From the NCBI GenBank assembly GCA_022264855.1, contig JABYQU010000017.1, positions 186,001-250,000 of the forward strand: 64,000 nucleotides of DNA. The letters are read 5' to 3'. The translations under genes and the position numbers were made by a program. Below are positions 12,495-25,200 of this stretch, piece by piece (position 1 is the stretch's first letter; every line of letters starts with the position of its first letter). The notes under the pieces were generated by a model that ran no database searches, was not told where the DNA came from, and worked only from the letters and a program-made list of their open reading frames with translations. This DNA is from Lenzites betulinus (Eukaryota; Basidiomycota; Agaricomycetes; Polyporales; Polyporaceae).

Positions 12495-12728
12495 CTGCAG
12501 TATATCCACGAGGCATAGACGTGGCTAGCCAGATATCGGTACTCGGTGTAATGCGATGTAGTGGCGGTTACGGCGTGGATGAGGCCAGATCGGAAGCGCC
12601 CGTGGGAGGAGTGCGATAGCCACGCGCAAGACGCACGGCCGATCTCATTCACCCCAGTGGCAGCGCAGTCTTGCTCCTCACCACCTCCTCCCTGTCCGCC
12701 TCCCCTATCTCATCTCTTTTGGCCTATC
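12495..12728. promoter_or_regulatory. Shared divergent promoter, SET gene / CK2 alpha
   Basis: The start codons of the minus-strand SET gene and the plus-strand kinase gene are 234 bases apart, so both 5' UTRs and promoters lie here. The stretch before the kinase ATG (about 12660-12720) is rich in C and T, as is common at fungal transcription starts. No TATA element is obvious. Confidence 0.55.
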
Positions 12729-14148
12729 ATGGGTAGGGCGACGACAAAGTCCGTTGCGCGTGTCTATCCAGAGGTCAACGGCAAGCTTGGGCCGTCATGG
12801 TATGAATATGGTCGGGTCAACGTCTGGTGTAGACTCTATGCCGCCCTCTAAAATACGGCCACAGACAACCTACAGGTGCAATGGGGGACCCAGGATCACT
12901 ACGAGATAGTACGGAAAGTAGGCCGGGGCAAGTACTCCGAGGTACGCATGCACAGAGCCATTAATGGCTCTTGACTAATACCGTCGGGCGTGGCTCAGGT
13001 CTTTGAGGGAATCAACATCGTCAACGACGAGAAATGCATCATCAAGGTTCTGAAGCCCGTAAAGAAGAAGAAGATCAAGCGTGAGATTAAGATTTTGCAA
13101 AACCTCGCTGGAGGACCCAACATCGTCGCGCTTCTGGACGTCGTGCGCGACCCATCCTCGAAAATCCCAAGTCTCATCACAGAATACGTGCACAATGTTG
13201 ACTTCAAAGTGCTTTATCCCCGTTTCACGGACCTCGATGTTCGATTCTACATGTTCGAGTTGCTGAAGGTATGTAGGTACAGATTGACCTAGGGCATGCA
13301 GGCTTATGGAGAGAATGTCAGGCCTTGGACTATTGCCATTCCAAGGGCATCATGCACCGTGATGTGAAGCCCCACAATGTGATGATAGACCACGAACGGC
13401 GAAAGGTGCGTTTACCTGAAGCCTTGTAGCACAGAATTCTGAACGCGCAGTGTAGCTTCGGTTGATCGACTGGGGTTTGGCTGAGTTTTACCATCCGCGG
13501 ACGGCGTACAATGTCCGCGTTGCTTCTCGCTACTTCAAGGGGCCGGAGCTCCTTGTGGACTTCCAGGAGTACGACTACAGCCTAGACCTGTGGAGCTATG
13601 GCTGTATGTTCGCGTCTATGGTCAGTGCATTCATCGGCGTATCCACATATCCGGGCGGCTCCCTGACGTTCATTAACTCTGACATTCATTCAGATTTTCC
13701 GGAAGGAGCCCTTTTTCCATGGACACGACAACTACGACCAACTCGTCAAGATCACCAAGGTGCTGGGCACCGATGGCTTGTACCAATACATAGACAAGTA
13801 CGACATTGCGCTCGACCCGCAGTACGACGAGCTGCTTGGCAAGTGAGTATTCGCATATAGTGACCATAGTGCTTGATCCTAATTTTGTACAGCTATCCGA
13901 AGAAAGCATGGGCTCGGTTCACAACCTCGGAGAACCAAAGATACATCTCCAATGAAGCGATCGACTTGTTGGATAGACTGCTCCGGTACGATCATCAGGA
14001 ACGCCTTACTGCAAGAGAAGCCCAGGCGCATCCTTATTTCGGTAAGACGGCTGCTCTATCGCCTTATACTGTCCATCGTGACTCCGTTTCAGATCCCGTC
14101 AGGAATGCCGCTATGCACGAGGCCGAGAAGGTTGGGGCGGCGGCTTGA
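12729..14148 (+). CDS. CKA1: Casein kinase II catalytic subunit alpha
   Basis: Constitutively active Ser/Thr kinase of the CK2 holoenzyme, in nucleus and cytosol, acting on acidic target sites. Exons: 12729-12810, 12865-12941, 12999-13268, 13322-13405, 13456-13620, 13694-13842, 13893-14041, 14093-14148; 343 aa, the usual length of the family. Diagnostic features: glycine loop GRGKYSEV, the basic cluster [12 protein letters not shown], catalytic loop [20 protein letters not shown] (DWG in place of DFG, typical of CK2), [12 protein letters not shown], and [20 protein letters not shown] across an intron. Nothing essential is missing. Confidence 0.96.
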
Positions 14149-14586
14149 AGCACACTGTGAGAGGCCGTTGAAGGAGTCCGTCGCGGACAATGAGCCATTC
14201 GGTACGAGACCAGACGCTGTACCCAGAGCATGTGGAGGTCGGCTATAATACTGTGTACTAAAGGCAGAACGAGGTGTGTCACTATCTAGCTATATTCTTA
14301 TCTTGATGGGCGGCCAGACAGCACGTGTCCGGCCTCGAAGTCAAAGTTTGAACTGCCCCGACGTGTGCAGCACGCACGAAGTGTTGCAGGATCAAATGTG
14401 CCATATGTTTTCTGGCTGTTCTATCGCGAAGTCGGGCTTTTTTTGCTGGCCGTCCGCCCAACGCGTGTCACTTCTGCGGCTTGCCGCATGCTTGCTTGCA
14501 TGCCCGCCTATCCCGTGATGTAGGTTACTCGAAGCCGGCCCTTCGAACGGCAAATTGTCTTCTGGATATCTCGGCCACTGAAGCAA

Positions 14587-14592
14587 TATAAG
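14587..14592 (+). promoter_or_regulatory. TATA-like element of the chitinase gene
   Basis: TATAAG 63 bases before the ATG at 14655. The 14149-14654 gap otherwise holds the kinase 3' UTR and no gene. Confidence 0.4.
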
Positions 14593-14654
14593 CCAGTGAG
14601 GCCTGGGGCGGGACAGAGTCGGCAACGCATCCCCCCTACACCAGAGCGCACACA

Positions 14655-17104
14655 ATGACCTGGATGGGCTGCTTCTGTGCTTCCCGAGCTTTTGCCGTGC
14701 TTGCCGCAAGCCTCGCGGCGGCGGGCGTTGTGGCATTCGACCTCTCTAGATACGATAATGTACGTACCCCACCAGACCCCACCTTACATCTGATCCAGAG
14801 AATGTTCCTGACTTCCTTGCGTCTCGCTAGGTTGCAATGTGGGCATGCTCTCTTGAGCCTGCATGGCCACGCCGCGTACTGACATCTCCGGATCAGTTAC
14901 TGGGGCCAGGACTCCTATGGTGCCACTCACTCCGATGTTGCCAACTTCCAGAAGCCCTTGGCATTCTATTGTCAGGTGCGCATTGATGCTTCATCATGAG
15001 GGCATCGCTGACCTCCTTCGACAACGTGTACAATTGCAGGATGATAGCATCGACGTGATTCCCATTGCTTTCATCAACAAGTTTTTCGGCACTGGGAACG
15101 CTCCGGTGCTGGACCTTGCCAACGTAGGCTCCGCACTTCTCTAGAAGATTAACGTTTTTAATCGATGGCATAGACCTGTAACTCTACTACCTCCCCAAGT
15201 TTCCCAGGCACGGCGCTTCTTGAGTGCTCCTCTGTGGGATCAGATATACAGACGTGCCAGTCGAAGGGCAAGATCCTTACCTTGAGCCTTGGAGGGGGCG
15301 GTGCTAGTGTGGGGTTCCAATCGGACAGTCAGGCCGAGACCTTCGCGGACACAATCTGGAACGACTTCCTCGGTGGCTCGAGCTCGACGCGCCCGTTCGG
15401 TAGCGCAGTCCTTGATGGGTAAAGTCACTCCTCCGCCGGGACCTTTCACACAAAGTTAACTCTGCTATTTGAAGTGTCGACCTCGATATAGAGGGAGGCT
15501 CAACCACCGGTTATGCGGCATTCGTCACGCGTTTACGTTCGTACTTCAATGGCGCAAGCAAGAAGTGAGGCCGATTACGTCTCGTGCGCACTCTTTATCC
15601 CTGGTTTTGACCGTCGGCACACAGGTACTACATAACTGGCGCGCCCCAATGCGTCTACCCTGATGCTTCCCTCGGATCGACAATCAATTCGGTGGCTTTC
15701 GACGCCATATACGTTCAATTCTGTACGTCTCCACAGAGAGTCTGGCACGCTCGACGCTCACCCCGCACGCTATCAGACAACAATCCATGCGGCCTGCAGG
15801 TGTTCAACTCAGCCTCGGTAAGTATCTCGGCATTCTATCAGTGGAGTAAGCTCTCATTACTGCCGTCGCCTGCTCCGATATGCTGTCATGCCATCAGGGC
15901 TTCAACTTCGGCATCTGGTCAGTCGCCTTCCTATCGTTCTCCCTCATTCAGTGCCGAACGTTCGTCATGCAGGGACATCTGGGCACGCACAATCAGCCCG
16001 AACCCTAACGTGAAGGTGTACGTCGGTGCCCCTGCAGCGGCTTTGGCGGCAGGAGGGGGCTACCAGGATGCCGCAACGCTCGCCAACATCCTGCAGACGA
16101 CCCGGAACCGATTCCCGTCCTTCGGAGGTGAGCCTCGACCGTCATCGCGCCGCGAATGGTTATATATGATGGGCAGGCGTCATGATGTGGGATGCATCGC
16201 AAGCGTACGGTTAGTACTTTTCTCGAATCGTGGGCGAAACGCTCACGAACCCGGGTCCGCGCCACTTGTAGAGAACAATAGGTACGACGCGGCTGCGAAG
16301 AGCGCGCTCGTCGCCGCCGGCGGAACAGGCTTCACCTTCCCCGCTTGTACCGCACAGGCGTTTGTGGCTGGCAGCAACTACCCCGGTAGCAGCCTGGTCA
16401 CGTATAATGGGTACGTCTCTCTATACTCATTCCCGCCTTTACGTGACAATCTGATTTTGTGGCACGCCGCGCAGGTATATTTGGGAGGTCTGTATTGTAC
16501 CCCACTGAGTCAGGAGAGTTCGCGCTGACGATAGGCACACTCGATTTAGTCCAAGTGGTTCTCGTCAAACACGCCGAACAACGACCCGAACGGGGACTGG
16601 ATGCCCAGTAAGTCTATTAGTCGTCATCCATTCCAGTGAGTATTCTGAGTGTCGCGTGCAGTCAGCGCATGTGCTGGCAATGCGCCCTCGGGCCCATCGT
16701 CGTCGCCCACTACTTCGGGCGGGGGCAGCTCCCCGACTGGCACCAGCTGTGGGGGCGTCGCGCCCTGGAGCTCGGCATCGGTGTACACCGGCGGCCAGCA
16801 AGCGTCGTACAAGTGCGTCCTCGTCCCCCGCCCACGCTCCGCGAGCCCGTGTTGATGCCGTCTCCAACCCAGCGGTCATCTCTGGACTGCCAAGTGGTGG
16901 ACCGAGGGCGACACCCCCGGAGGTAGGCTTCTCCGCGCTGTCCGACGTTGCATGTCAAGACTGATCGTGGCTGCTGCAACCATAGGTCCCGCCGGCGTCT
17001 GGACCGACGACGGGGCTTGCGCCAGCAGCAAGCGGGACGTACTCGCGGAAGCCACCGATGCCCCCGCGCTCCCCCGCGCGCCCTCCCGCGTCTTCCGCCT
17101 CTGA
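14655..17104 (+). CDS. Secreted GH18 chitinase with C-terminal CBM5/12-type domain
   Basis: Hydrolyses beta-1,4 links of chitin, in wall remodelling or nutrition. Seventeen exons: 14655-14759, 14831-14838, 14897-14975, 15040-15123, 15174-15418, 15475-15564, 15625-15722, 15777-15817, 15898-15917, 15973-16127, 16177-16209, 16272-16410, 16475-16487, 16550-16607, 16662-16812, 16873-16922, 16986-17104; 495 aa. Residues 1-27 form a signal peptide (hydrophobic Ala/Leu/Val run). The strand motif YWGQDSYG and the catalytic motif [10 protein letters not shown] (about residues 173-182, proton donor Glu180) identify a class III-type GH18 enzyme. A Ser/Gly/Pro/Thr linker begins near residue 392 and leads to a Cys- and Trp-rich module ([36 protein letters not shown]) of the CBM5/12 type. 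Exons of 8, 20 and 13 bases are unusually small; each is required to keep the conserved frame. Confidence 0.93.
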
Positions 17105-18770
17105 CCTGGGGAACCGTCTCAGGCGGCGAGTGGGACCCCCGGCGACTGCACAGCCGTATTCCGCCCGGCCTCGGGTCCGCTGGCGGCCTGGGCGAGACGG
17201 CGGCCGAGGTATCTATCTCTTTATTCCATCACGTATTTCATGACCGCCACGAGGATAGCGTCTGGTGATCCGTCTCTGCTGCAGCCCGCCCCATTTGTAA
17301 TTCTGCGGGGGTGCTTCTGGAAGTTCTGGCCATCGCCCGCGCGGGCTTGGCACTGTATGTTTAGTCTGTAGACGAGCTCGAGCGTCCGGGGGTGCGACGC
17401 CCGGGAGGGGCGCGCGTGTGCGCGCATGTTGTGTGTATCATGATCATTCAATGTATGTGTTGTGTTGCAGGTGGCTATTTCGGGCCCGGGGGCCGGGGGA
17501 GGAGCGCTGTGTTCGCGGTTGCGGAGGCTCGGACGATGCGCGGAGCGGTGCCCCTGTCGCGCAGTGCGTGGGGAAGGCGGAGGACGTAAGGCTTGTGTAC
17601 ATTGATGATTGAACGGCGATGCTACCGCGGCTCAGGGCAGGAAGCAGGAGGGATCAGGATGTGCGTTGAGCCTTCAGATTCTTAGATACGTTGCTCAAGC
17701 GCGAAAAATTTCCCGGACGCTATTTGCTATGAGTGGTAAGCACTACCGCTGTAATCGGACGTCGGGGCGTCCGAGGAAGGAAGTATATTTTCCATCAAGG
17801 GCCTCGGAGATGGTGGGTTGGCCGCTGCAAGCCAAGGCTGCTCTATATATGACCACTGATAGTACGCGTCTCAGCTTGTACAGCCTGAGTAAGTGCAGAG
17901 TAGCATCATCACGTACCAGTTGACAGTGCAGTGACTGTGATTAACTCGCATGCCATAGATACCTCCGGCGGATTATCATCATTGTTCACCCTGTCGGGTA
18001 GCGATTATAGGCACGAATATGTTCGCACCAGTGAGTGGTGTGAATCCTGTGATGATGTCCACTAAGGCCCTCCGGGTGTATTCCGCCGACAGCGGGTTTG
18101 ACTAGCGTTATTCGACGTCCAGGGAAAGGGACCAATGCGGGCGTGCCTTGATGTGTTTTGCAGCGGCCGCCATCCTAACTAGAAAGTACAATAAAGTAAG
18201 AGGGAAAGAGGACTCCAGAGGTGATATTGTCTATATCTCACCGGCGAGTTCCACCATCCACGAGCGGTCCACAATTCGCGGATATGACTGGGGTCGGAGA
18301 AGAAACATAAGTCCGCGGTAGCCGCCCCACCCACCATCTCGCCGAGTTCAACAGCACGAGCTGAGGATGCGCCACAGTGATGGTATCTCAAACCTGCCAA
18401 ATGAGGCTTTCAGTATGTCGTCTCTTCGCCTTGATCAGACCAACTGAATGTCCTAAGAAACCGCGGCGCAGCCGCCGACTGGTAGGACTGCGCCGCACAG
18501 TCGCTACGTCCTCCAAGTGTACCGACACCGCGGTCCGTACATCACCTGCTGCGGCGTACCATGCTGTCGTGTGGACGCTTCGCATCGCCACGACAGAGGC
18601 TCGAGTGCTAGTGGTACGTACCCAGCTCCCGGGACCGATGTATATCTGCGGCGCAGGTTGGCGCAGGTCTCTTCGATGTATGCGCCAGAGGCGTAGCGCA
18701 GCGTTCGATGTTGTCGGCCTGTTTCGCAGCTGCGCAAAGCCGCAGTGAAAGGCACATGCTATGGATCACC
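17105..18770. other. Intergenic region left of the transposon, no gene recognised
   Basis: About 1.7 kb holding the chitinase 3' end and then sequence without a supportable gene. Short frames such as 17609-17923 (+) and 18388-18591 (-) show no motif. The transposon inserted into the right border of this region. Confidence 0.4.
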
Positions 18771-18773
18771 ACT
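18771..18773. repeat. Left target-site duplication (ACT)
   Basis: ACT immediately before the left terminal repeat; the same three bases follow the right end at 28393-28395. Confidence 0.8.
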
Positions 18774-18802
18774 CACTGTGTAAACCGGAGAATAGTCAAC
18801 GG
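18774..18802 (+). repeat. Left terminal inverted repeat
   Basis: Starts CACTG. Compared with the inverted right end, positions 1-29 differ only at 6, 12, 14, 21, 22 and 25. Similarity weakens further in, where short shared words continue out of register. Confidence 0.88.
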
Positions 18803-18836
18803 CAGTTATTGCCGCGGAAATCATGAATTACTAGTA

Positions 18837-18881
18837 GAATGACCAGCGTGCGTCATGCCAGATGTTCCACGCTGGTCATTC
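18837..18881. repeat. Perfect 14-bp palindrome in the left subterminal region
   Basis: GAATGACCAGCGTG at 18837-18850 is repeated as its exact reverse complement at 18868-18881 with a 17-base loop. A close copy (one mismatch over 13 bases, with AGAGTG) lies inverted at 28288-28302 in the right end. Subterminal repeats of this kind are transposase-binding sites in plant CACTA elements; a binding role here is inference. Confidence 0.75.
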
Positions 18882-18888
18882 CTAAATG

Positions 18889-18902
18889 CGTCCCGTTGCA
18901 CA
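18889..18902 (+). repeat. 14-bp subterminal direct repeat, left copy
   Basis: CGTCCCGTTGCACA here recurs identically at 28159-28172 in the right end, in the same orientation. The flanking bases differ, so it is a discrete word. Confidence 0.7.
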
Positions 18903-19525
18903 ACCCAATAACCCGGGGTGGGTACGTCGCGTAGCCGCCGGGTGACCGGCGAGGAGCACTTAGCAATTCCCTCGGGGGATACTTTTGGAATCTCGCGTGA
19001 ACCCTCGGACTATGCCGCGCGCAATGGAGAATGTTCCGCGTTGAACCTGTAGGCTATTCGACGCAGCCATCGGGTCATCTTGGGGAAATGCTAAGCAGCA
19101 CGCAGTTTACTTTAGCAGCAATCTCGGCCTTGGTGGCGTTTTGAGCGCTTACACTACTGAGCGGACTGCCGCCCACGCCATAGCGCGTTCGCAGCAATAT
19201 ATATACAGTTACGAAAGCGCGTACAGCACGTATGCAATTAGACATAATGAGTACAAAGAAACAGGCATCAGTGGGTGTGGCTGGTCGCGGTTTGAGCGCG
19301 AAGTAGAGCTTTGCGATGTGCGGAGCGAGGGCGTCCTTCGTGCTGGGGGTGAAGCTTCAAGCCCATCGATGGGCAGGCTTGGTCGATGGGTCCGTTGTTG
19401 CGGCGGCGTCGCACAAAGGGCGGCACAGGAACGTGCCACGTCCACGAGGGCACTTGGGCAGAGGGCAAATGGTGCTCGGGGACGTAGCGTCGGCCGAAAG
19501 GACTTGGAACACGGTCGCTGCGCGG

Positions 19526-19533
19526 TATAAAAG
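19526..19533 (+). promoter_or_regulatory. TATA box of the plus-strand transposon gene
   Basis: TATAAAAG 86 bases before the ATG at 19612. From the left terminus to here (18803-19525) no coding sequence is seen, so this is the subterminal and promoter region. Confidence 0.6.
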
Positions 19534-19611
19534 GTGAGCATGAGCCCCTGCGGTCAAGGCGCGACACCTACTCAGCTTCCTTCCTTGCAAAAGCCCTCGA
19601 AGTCCCCTACG

Positions 19612-22105
19612 ATGTCTCAACATCCTACTCATGCAACTGTTTCTGAGGGAGCAGCGGACGGGGCGACACAGCCTAGTAGCATCATACATCCTGCGTTATC
19701 CCAGGATGCGATCCCCGGCGCCCAGCAGGACAATATGCCGGCGACGCTGAACAGTGGCAGTCATCCTAACATGGTGGGTCATTCAGTCTGGTGCAGCAAA
19801 CGCAACAGAACACACTTAGCTCATGCTCCTCCTCAGCCCAACGGTTCGGGCGCGGTTGGTATGGGTCCATACTCCTATGGCGCAGGGAGCTACCATGGTC
19901 CTGGGAGTGGGCTCGCCATGATGAATGGCGGATGGGATATGATGGGGCCCGCGCCGCACTTGGGAGCTCACCATCTGTCGCCAATGATGTACTGGTCTGG
20001 TATGATGCCGGGAGGTACGCCTGATGGTCAGTTAATGTCTCGTGCATCGTCTTGAGAGCATGACACTTACATGAGGGCTCGCGCAGGTCGTGGTATAAGC
20101 TTGCCACACCAGTCGCCTACGCCAAAGTTGACGGCACACACTGGTCAGTCGATGCCAGTGTCGTTCGCGCCGCCCGCAACGCTTCAAGGCGGTACAATAG
20201 CGCCGTCGATGTTCTCACCCGACTGGCTCGATCCGAAGCTGCACGACACAGGTCCTTGTGGGGTTTCGAGTGAGTTTCACACTTGGCATTATGCGCGCAA
20301 AAACAAGATCGACTTACCCTTGTATCTCAGCTACATCCGAGGCCACGCCGCAGGGCAGAACGTCCGGCGATCCCCCCACGGCTGGTAGTGAACGTTCCGC
20401 GGATTCTGGAAAAGCAAGCAAAGGTCAGCGAACGAACGTATAATATCCCATTTCGTTACTCACTCCCCCTGGCGTCCTACCATGAGATGTCGTTATGACC
20501 ACGCTTGAGGAACACGAGTCCCTGCGTGCCGAAGTCCTTCAATGGGTTGCCGAGGCCGTCGAGGCGGAGTTGCAGGAGAAACTGAGACCGCTGATTGAAT
20601 CCGAAATGGAAGACATCTTTGGCAAGGACGGGAAGTCGCGCGGCACTGATGTACCTCAGGTGCTCCAGGTTAGCACTCTCTAGTTATGCTCGGATGTGCA
20701 TATCTGACCTTGTATGCCCAGAACGCGGTGCATGCTGACATGCGCATTCTACTCGGTGTGCGCGAGATGAACCCGTCGGGAGCTGGTACTAAGAAGTCCT
20801 TCACTCTGCCACACCCTCTTGAGCCTGGCGAAGACGCGCGGCATGCTGATGACGGCGCACCTTTACACAACCCGGATTGGTACGCCAATGTGGACGCCGA
20901 GGGGGTGAACCAGAACTATGTTTCAGCCTCCGTGTCGCTAGTACAACAGAACGCTGGTGAGTTTCGATGAGATGTATGTGACAAAAACTCAGACTTACTT
21001 GCTGCGAGCACAGAGGCGCATCATCTTCCACCGCCGTTGGCTCAAAACACGGAGCTGATAGAAGTCGTAGTGAAAGGATACTTTAAGAGCATGAAGCGCA
21101 AGTATCAGATTGACAACGGGGGGCCGGCGGTCCAGGAGCGGCATGTGAAGAAGAGAAAGACGGTCAAGAACCATGCACGCAGACATCGAGTGAGTACTTA
21201 CCTGTGGATGTTGCTTGCACATACAACTTACGCTCTTCCCCATGTCAGCTGGCCAACATCATGCGCATCGGCATGGAAGCATTCGAAGTCATCTTCGGAG
21301 AGGTGCGCACCGTCGGACTTCCATCAGTCGTATGCACGCCTTGCGTGTCCGACGCGGCGACCTCCGATGGCGTGGCCGGAAATGAGCTGCGTGATTCGTA
21401 TAGGAAAGATGCGGACGTGGGGGTCGGGGCATGGGAACTTCGAACGCCGCTGTGGCGATCGCGCAAAGTACGTGCTATCTATGAACGAAGCGTCACCTCA
21501 CGTTGCTAAACGATATAATGTAGCTCACCCGGCTGTATATGGTGCTGGCAGTGTTGTCGCGCTTCGTCCGCGAACACGAGGACGTCTTGGATCTCAAAAA
21601 GGACATCAAAAAGCTTGTTGGTGATGCCATATCGGAGGCACACGTCTCACCCGAAGTCGCTGAAAGAATTCGGGTCTTAAGGGCTCGCTACCAAGCCAAG
21701 GTGGAGGCAGCTGTGAAAGGTTGGTCGACGATCCTGATGAAAGCAGGTCATCGCATTCACCGCTTCCGCGGGCCCCTGGAGAACGCACAGACTTTCCCCC
21801 CGAAAAACCTTAAGAAGTACACGGTCTACAAGGAGTATATCAACGACCAATGGGTGGGGCTGAACAAACAGAACTCACGGATGTTCGCTCGCGCGCCATC
21901 TTGCCCTAGCAACTGGACTATCTTGGACCTCGAGTTACCTGACTCTCTCATTCCCGTGGACGATCTGGCTTGGTTGGCTAAGTTGGAGGAAGACGGTTAC
22001 GAAGCGGACGGGGACGGGGACGAGGAGGACGACGATGGTGGCAATCATGGCGAAGAAGAGGTTGACGAGGACAGTGAGGATGACGACGAGGACGGTGACG
22101 TGTGA
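19612..22105 (+). CDS. Transposon gene A, unknown 683-aa protein with acidic C-terminus
   Basis: Not recognised. Exons: 19612-19777, 19820-20014, 20087-20269, 20331-20423, 20487-20668, 20722-20956, 20993-21189, 21249-21467, 21524-22105. The first intron (42 bases, in frame) may be retained. The first 200 residues are disordered and rich in Pro, Gly, Met and Ser (GPYSYGAGSYHGPGSG). A Glu-rich helical segment (EHESLRAEVLQWVAEAVEAE) follows, then NAVHADMRILLGVREMNP, a basic patch VKKRKTVKNHARRHR that could be a nuclear signal or DNA contact, a mixed alpha domain (LTRLYMVLAVLSRFVREHED), and a tail of more than 35 mostly Asp/Glu residues. A chromatin- or DNA-binding accessory factor like TnpA of plant elements is possible but unproven. 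It ends 144 bases from the transposase stop codon. Confidence 0.8.
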
Positions 22106-22249
22106 GAGTCAGTACTTACGCACGATAATCTAAAACTTGAGGCAGCTGTTAGCGGCCGTGCATTCTGTACCTCGTCAACATGTGTCGTAGATATCCTACG
22201 CAAATTACAACGTGTCTGTGTCAAATATTACTTCTCTTGAACGGCTGTC

Positions 22250-25200
22250 TCATTTATATTCGTCAGCTTTTATGTTGATAACAGCTTCGAGCGCACTTAC
22301 AGCTCTCGTCAAAGGCATGGTCAACCAGAACGTATCGTCAGCGATATTGATCGTGTGGCAGGCGACGGGCGCGATGATATCGGCCAAGGATATGAGACTG
22401 TTCGGGCCGGCATCGAGTGTCGGGTCCAAGTGTTCGTTCGCGGCCCATAGCTGCAGCGAAAAGTGGTGTTCACTGTGATCGTCGCGTCAGCACGGTGCCA
22501 CAGGTAATACATTCCGAGTAAGTGACGCTTACCACGGCGCCCAGGGAGTGTCGCTCAAGGACGCAGCTGAACGTCGCAGCCACAAAACATGCGCAAAATA
22601 GTCGCGGATTCCGCATGTGTCGTCGATGTACAGCACTATGTCCTGAATTTCACCCACCCACGTTGCACCCGTGCCAGAGACTCGGCATAGGGCCAGAGAG
22701 TTGACGTTAGTCATCGAACGATGGGCAGCATGGTATCGATGGCCAGCGACGATTGCATAGTCGAACACTGTGGCCATGTTGGCGAGCCTGCGGCTGCGAG
22801 GATTGGTCGTGAGGGCGACATCCGAGTGGAATGGTTGCTCCGGAAAGCGTGTGTTCATCCAGGCCACAAACTGGAAGTAAATCTTCGTGGAAAGCGCCTC
22901 GCGCGATGATCGCGGACTGAAGGACATGCCAATATTGTCTATGAGTTCGGGCGCGTGTAAATCAGTCAACACTACGTTGAACAGCACAGTGGTGTACAGA
23001 CCATCCTCGTGCTGTTCTTCCAGTTCTTGTGCAAGTTGCTGCAACGTCCCGCGATTGTCCGACGATGCTTCCATCATCAGCTTGCACGCCATAGGCATGG
23101 TCTTGCTCGCGGGATTGGACATCCCTTCTGTCATCTGTATCCACCAGGCGGAATCAGCATGAAAGCTTCAAACAAGCGTGTCACTCGTACTTACCGTTCT
23201 GTGCAAGCGTGCAGAGCGATGAAACTCCCTGAAGAAGGTGGTCTCGATCTCCCCACCCTCATGGTTGTTCGTGCGGTAGCTCTTAAGGATCTTGTTCAGA
23301 CGTTCGAAAAGAAACGTCCAAAACTCCCGAAGCGGTCCATAATCCCGTACAAACTCGGGGGTATGCGTGGCGTAGTGATGGTTGGGGCGTATCACCTCGG
23401 GGCCGTACAACTGTCCCACAGGTGACTGGTTAGGAAACTCGCGACTGCCCGAAAGAAATTGGGGCACGAACCTCCATAAGTTCAATACAGTATTCACGCA
23501 TAAGTGTGTCCGCGCGCTGCAGGTCATCCTCGTGTACTTGGTCGGCGAGATAGAGCTTCAGTGCACTGCAGAGCTTGAGGAAGTTCGTCAAATCACGCGG
23601 ATGAAGTTGGGAGGGGTGGGCACTGTCGTCGGTGGGTTCAACGTCCATCCAGTCATCGTTGTCGTCCAGGTCGATAGCACCTGCATCATCGGCCTCCAGA
23701 ACAAGTTCCTATCGATGATGTTAGACTATCAAGTTTGATCCCAATATGTCACGCATACCTTGCCCTTCTCTGATGGCTTGCGTGCGCGGGACGACCTCCG
23801 TGTACGCTCATCACCTTCGCCCTAGCGCAAATGTATGTTAGTTCCAGTCCGATGCGTCATGGATGATCTCTGACTCACCGACTCGTTTGGGCTTGATTTA
23901 TTAGCTCGTGCACGCCCTTTGCCCTTGGTCGAAGTGGCGACGCGCTTGCGCTTTGCTGTCTGCTGCTCCTTGCGTTCGGCCACGGTTGCCCTGAGAGCGA
24001 TTCGACGTTTCTCAAGCCAGTTTGGATCTGAAGGTGTTTCGACGCCTTCCCACAGCTGTGGCAGCTATAGTTGATAGGATACATGCTTAGCACACAACCG
24101 ACGAGTAAGTTAGCCCACATTACCGCGATAGGTCCCACAACGGTAGCAAGAATCAGCCATTGGTCTGCAGTCAATGAGCCGCCAGCCGGCTCGCCAATAA
24201 GGCGCGGGAGCCTACCCAATTTGGATGGGAGGGAGAGCTGTATAGCTTAATATCAGCGCTGCGAGCTAGCACCGAAGTAGGTATGCATACCTTGCCAAGG
24301 ATGTCGTGGAGAACCCGCAGCTCCTTTGTCTTGCGGAATAATTTCAGCTGGACCCAAATATGGTAGAAGTGAGTTTTGACAACGCCTGGCATACGGAGGG
24401 AGGAGTCAGATAGATGTTACAGAGCAAGAGAACAGATCCTAACGTACCTAGAAACAAATTGTGCATCGGGTCAACGACAACCATGCGACACATGTCAAAG
24501 TACGGCAAGCGCGCCAGTTCGGACCACCGGGTGGCGTAAGCTCTTGCATATTCGTCACGCGCGGACTTCGATGTGCATGCTTGATATTCAGACATCATTT
24601 TGCGATGGTGCACGTCTGTGCGTTCGCGACACCCTGTAGACAACGCCCAATTAGTGACTAGACTGCAAGAGGCAACGGTGTGGATACGTACCTCCTTTCG
24701 TGAATGCTGCTACCGTTGCCTTCAAACCTTGAGAGATCCAGTCCCGAGTACAAAAGAAGGTATGCGCGTGAGACCCGAAACCTCCAATCTTGTGCGCGGC
24801 TGGTTTGTCACAGAAGACCCCCACAAGTGCGACACGAACCAAGCGTCCGCCGGGACTTTTGTGAGTCGGTAGCACAACGCCATGAAGCCAGAGTCGGATG
24901 AGCTCGTTGACCAGCACGCGTACATACCGTTGGGTCTGATCAGGGTCCGTCTCTCTTGGTCCAGGGATTATCATACTCAACAGCAGGTTACTTGCCCGAT
25001 ATCTGCAGCGAGCAGGTAAAGAATTGATCAGGAACATGAGCGACTAGGATGTGACATGTAACCGACCTGAGATGAGGCGGGAAGTTGACTATGTTGAACG
25101 ACATGGGACACGAAGTATATGATGGCGCAATCAGACTCCGTAGGTACGAGAACCTTGTACCAGAAGCGTGAACATTAGATCATCAGTCGCCCCAGACGAA

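Noticed and set aside
22106..22249. Possible further 3' exon of the transposase overlapping gene A
   Set aside because: An alternative splice at about 22210 runs antisense through the gene A Asp/Glu tail as Ser runs; the simpler reading stops at 22250.
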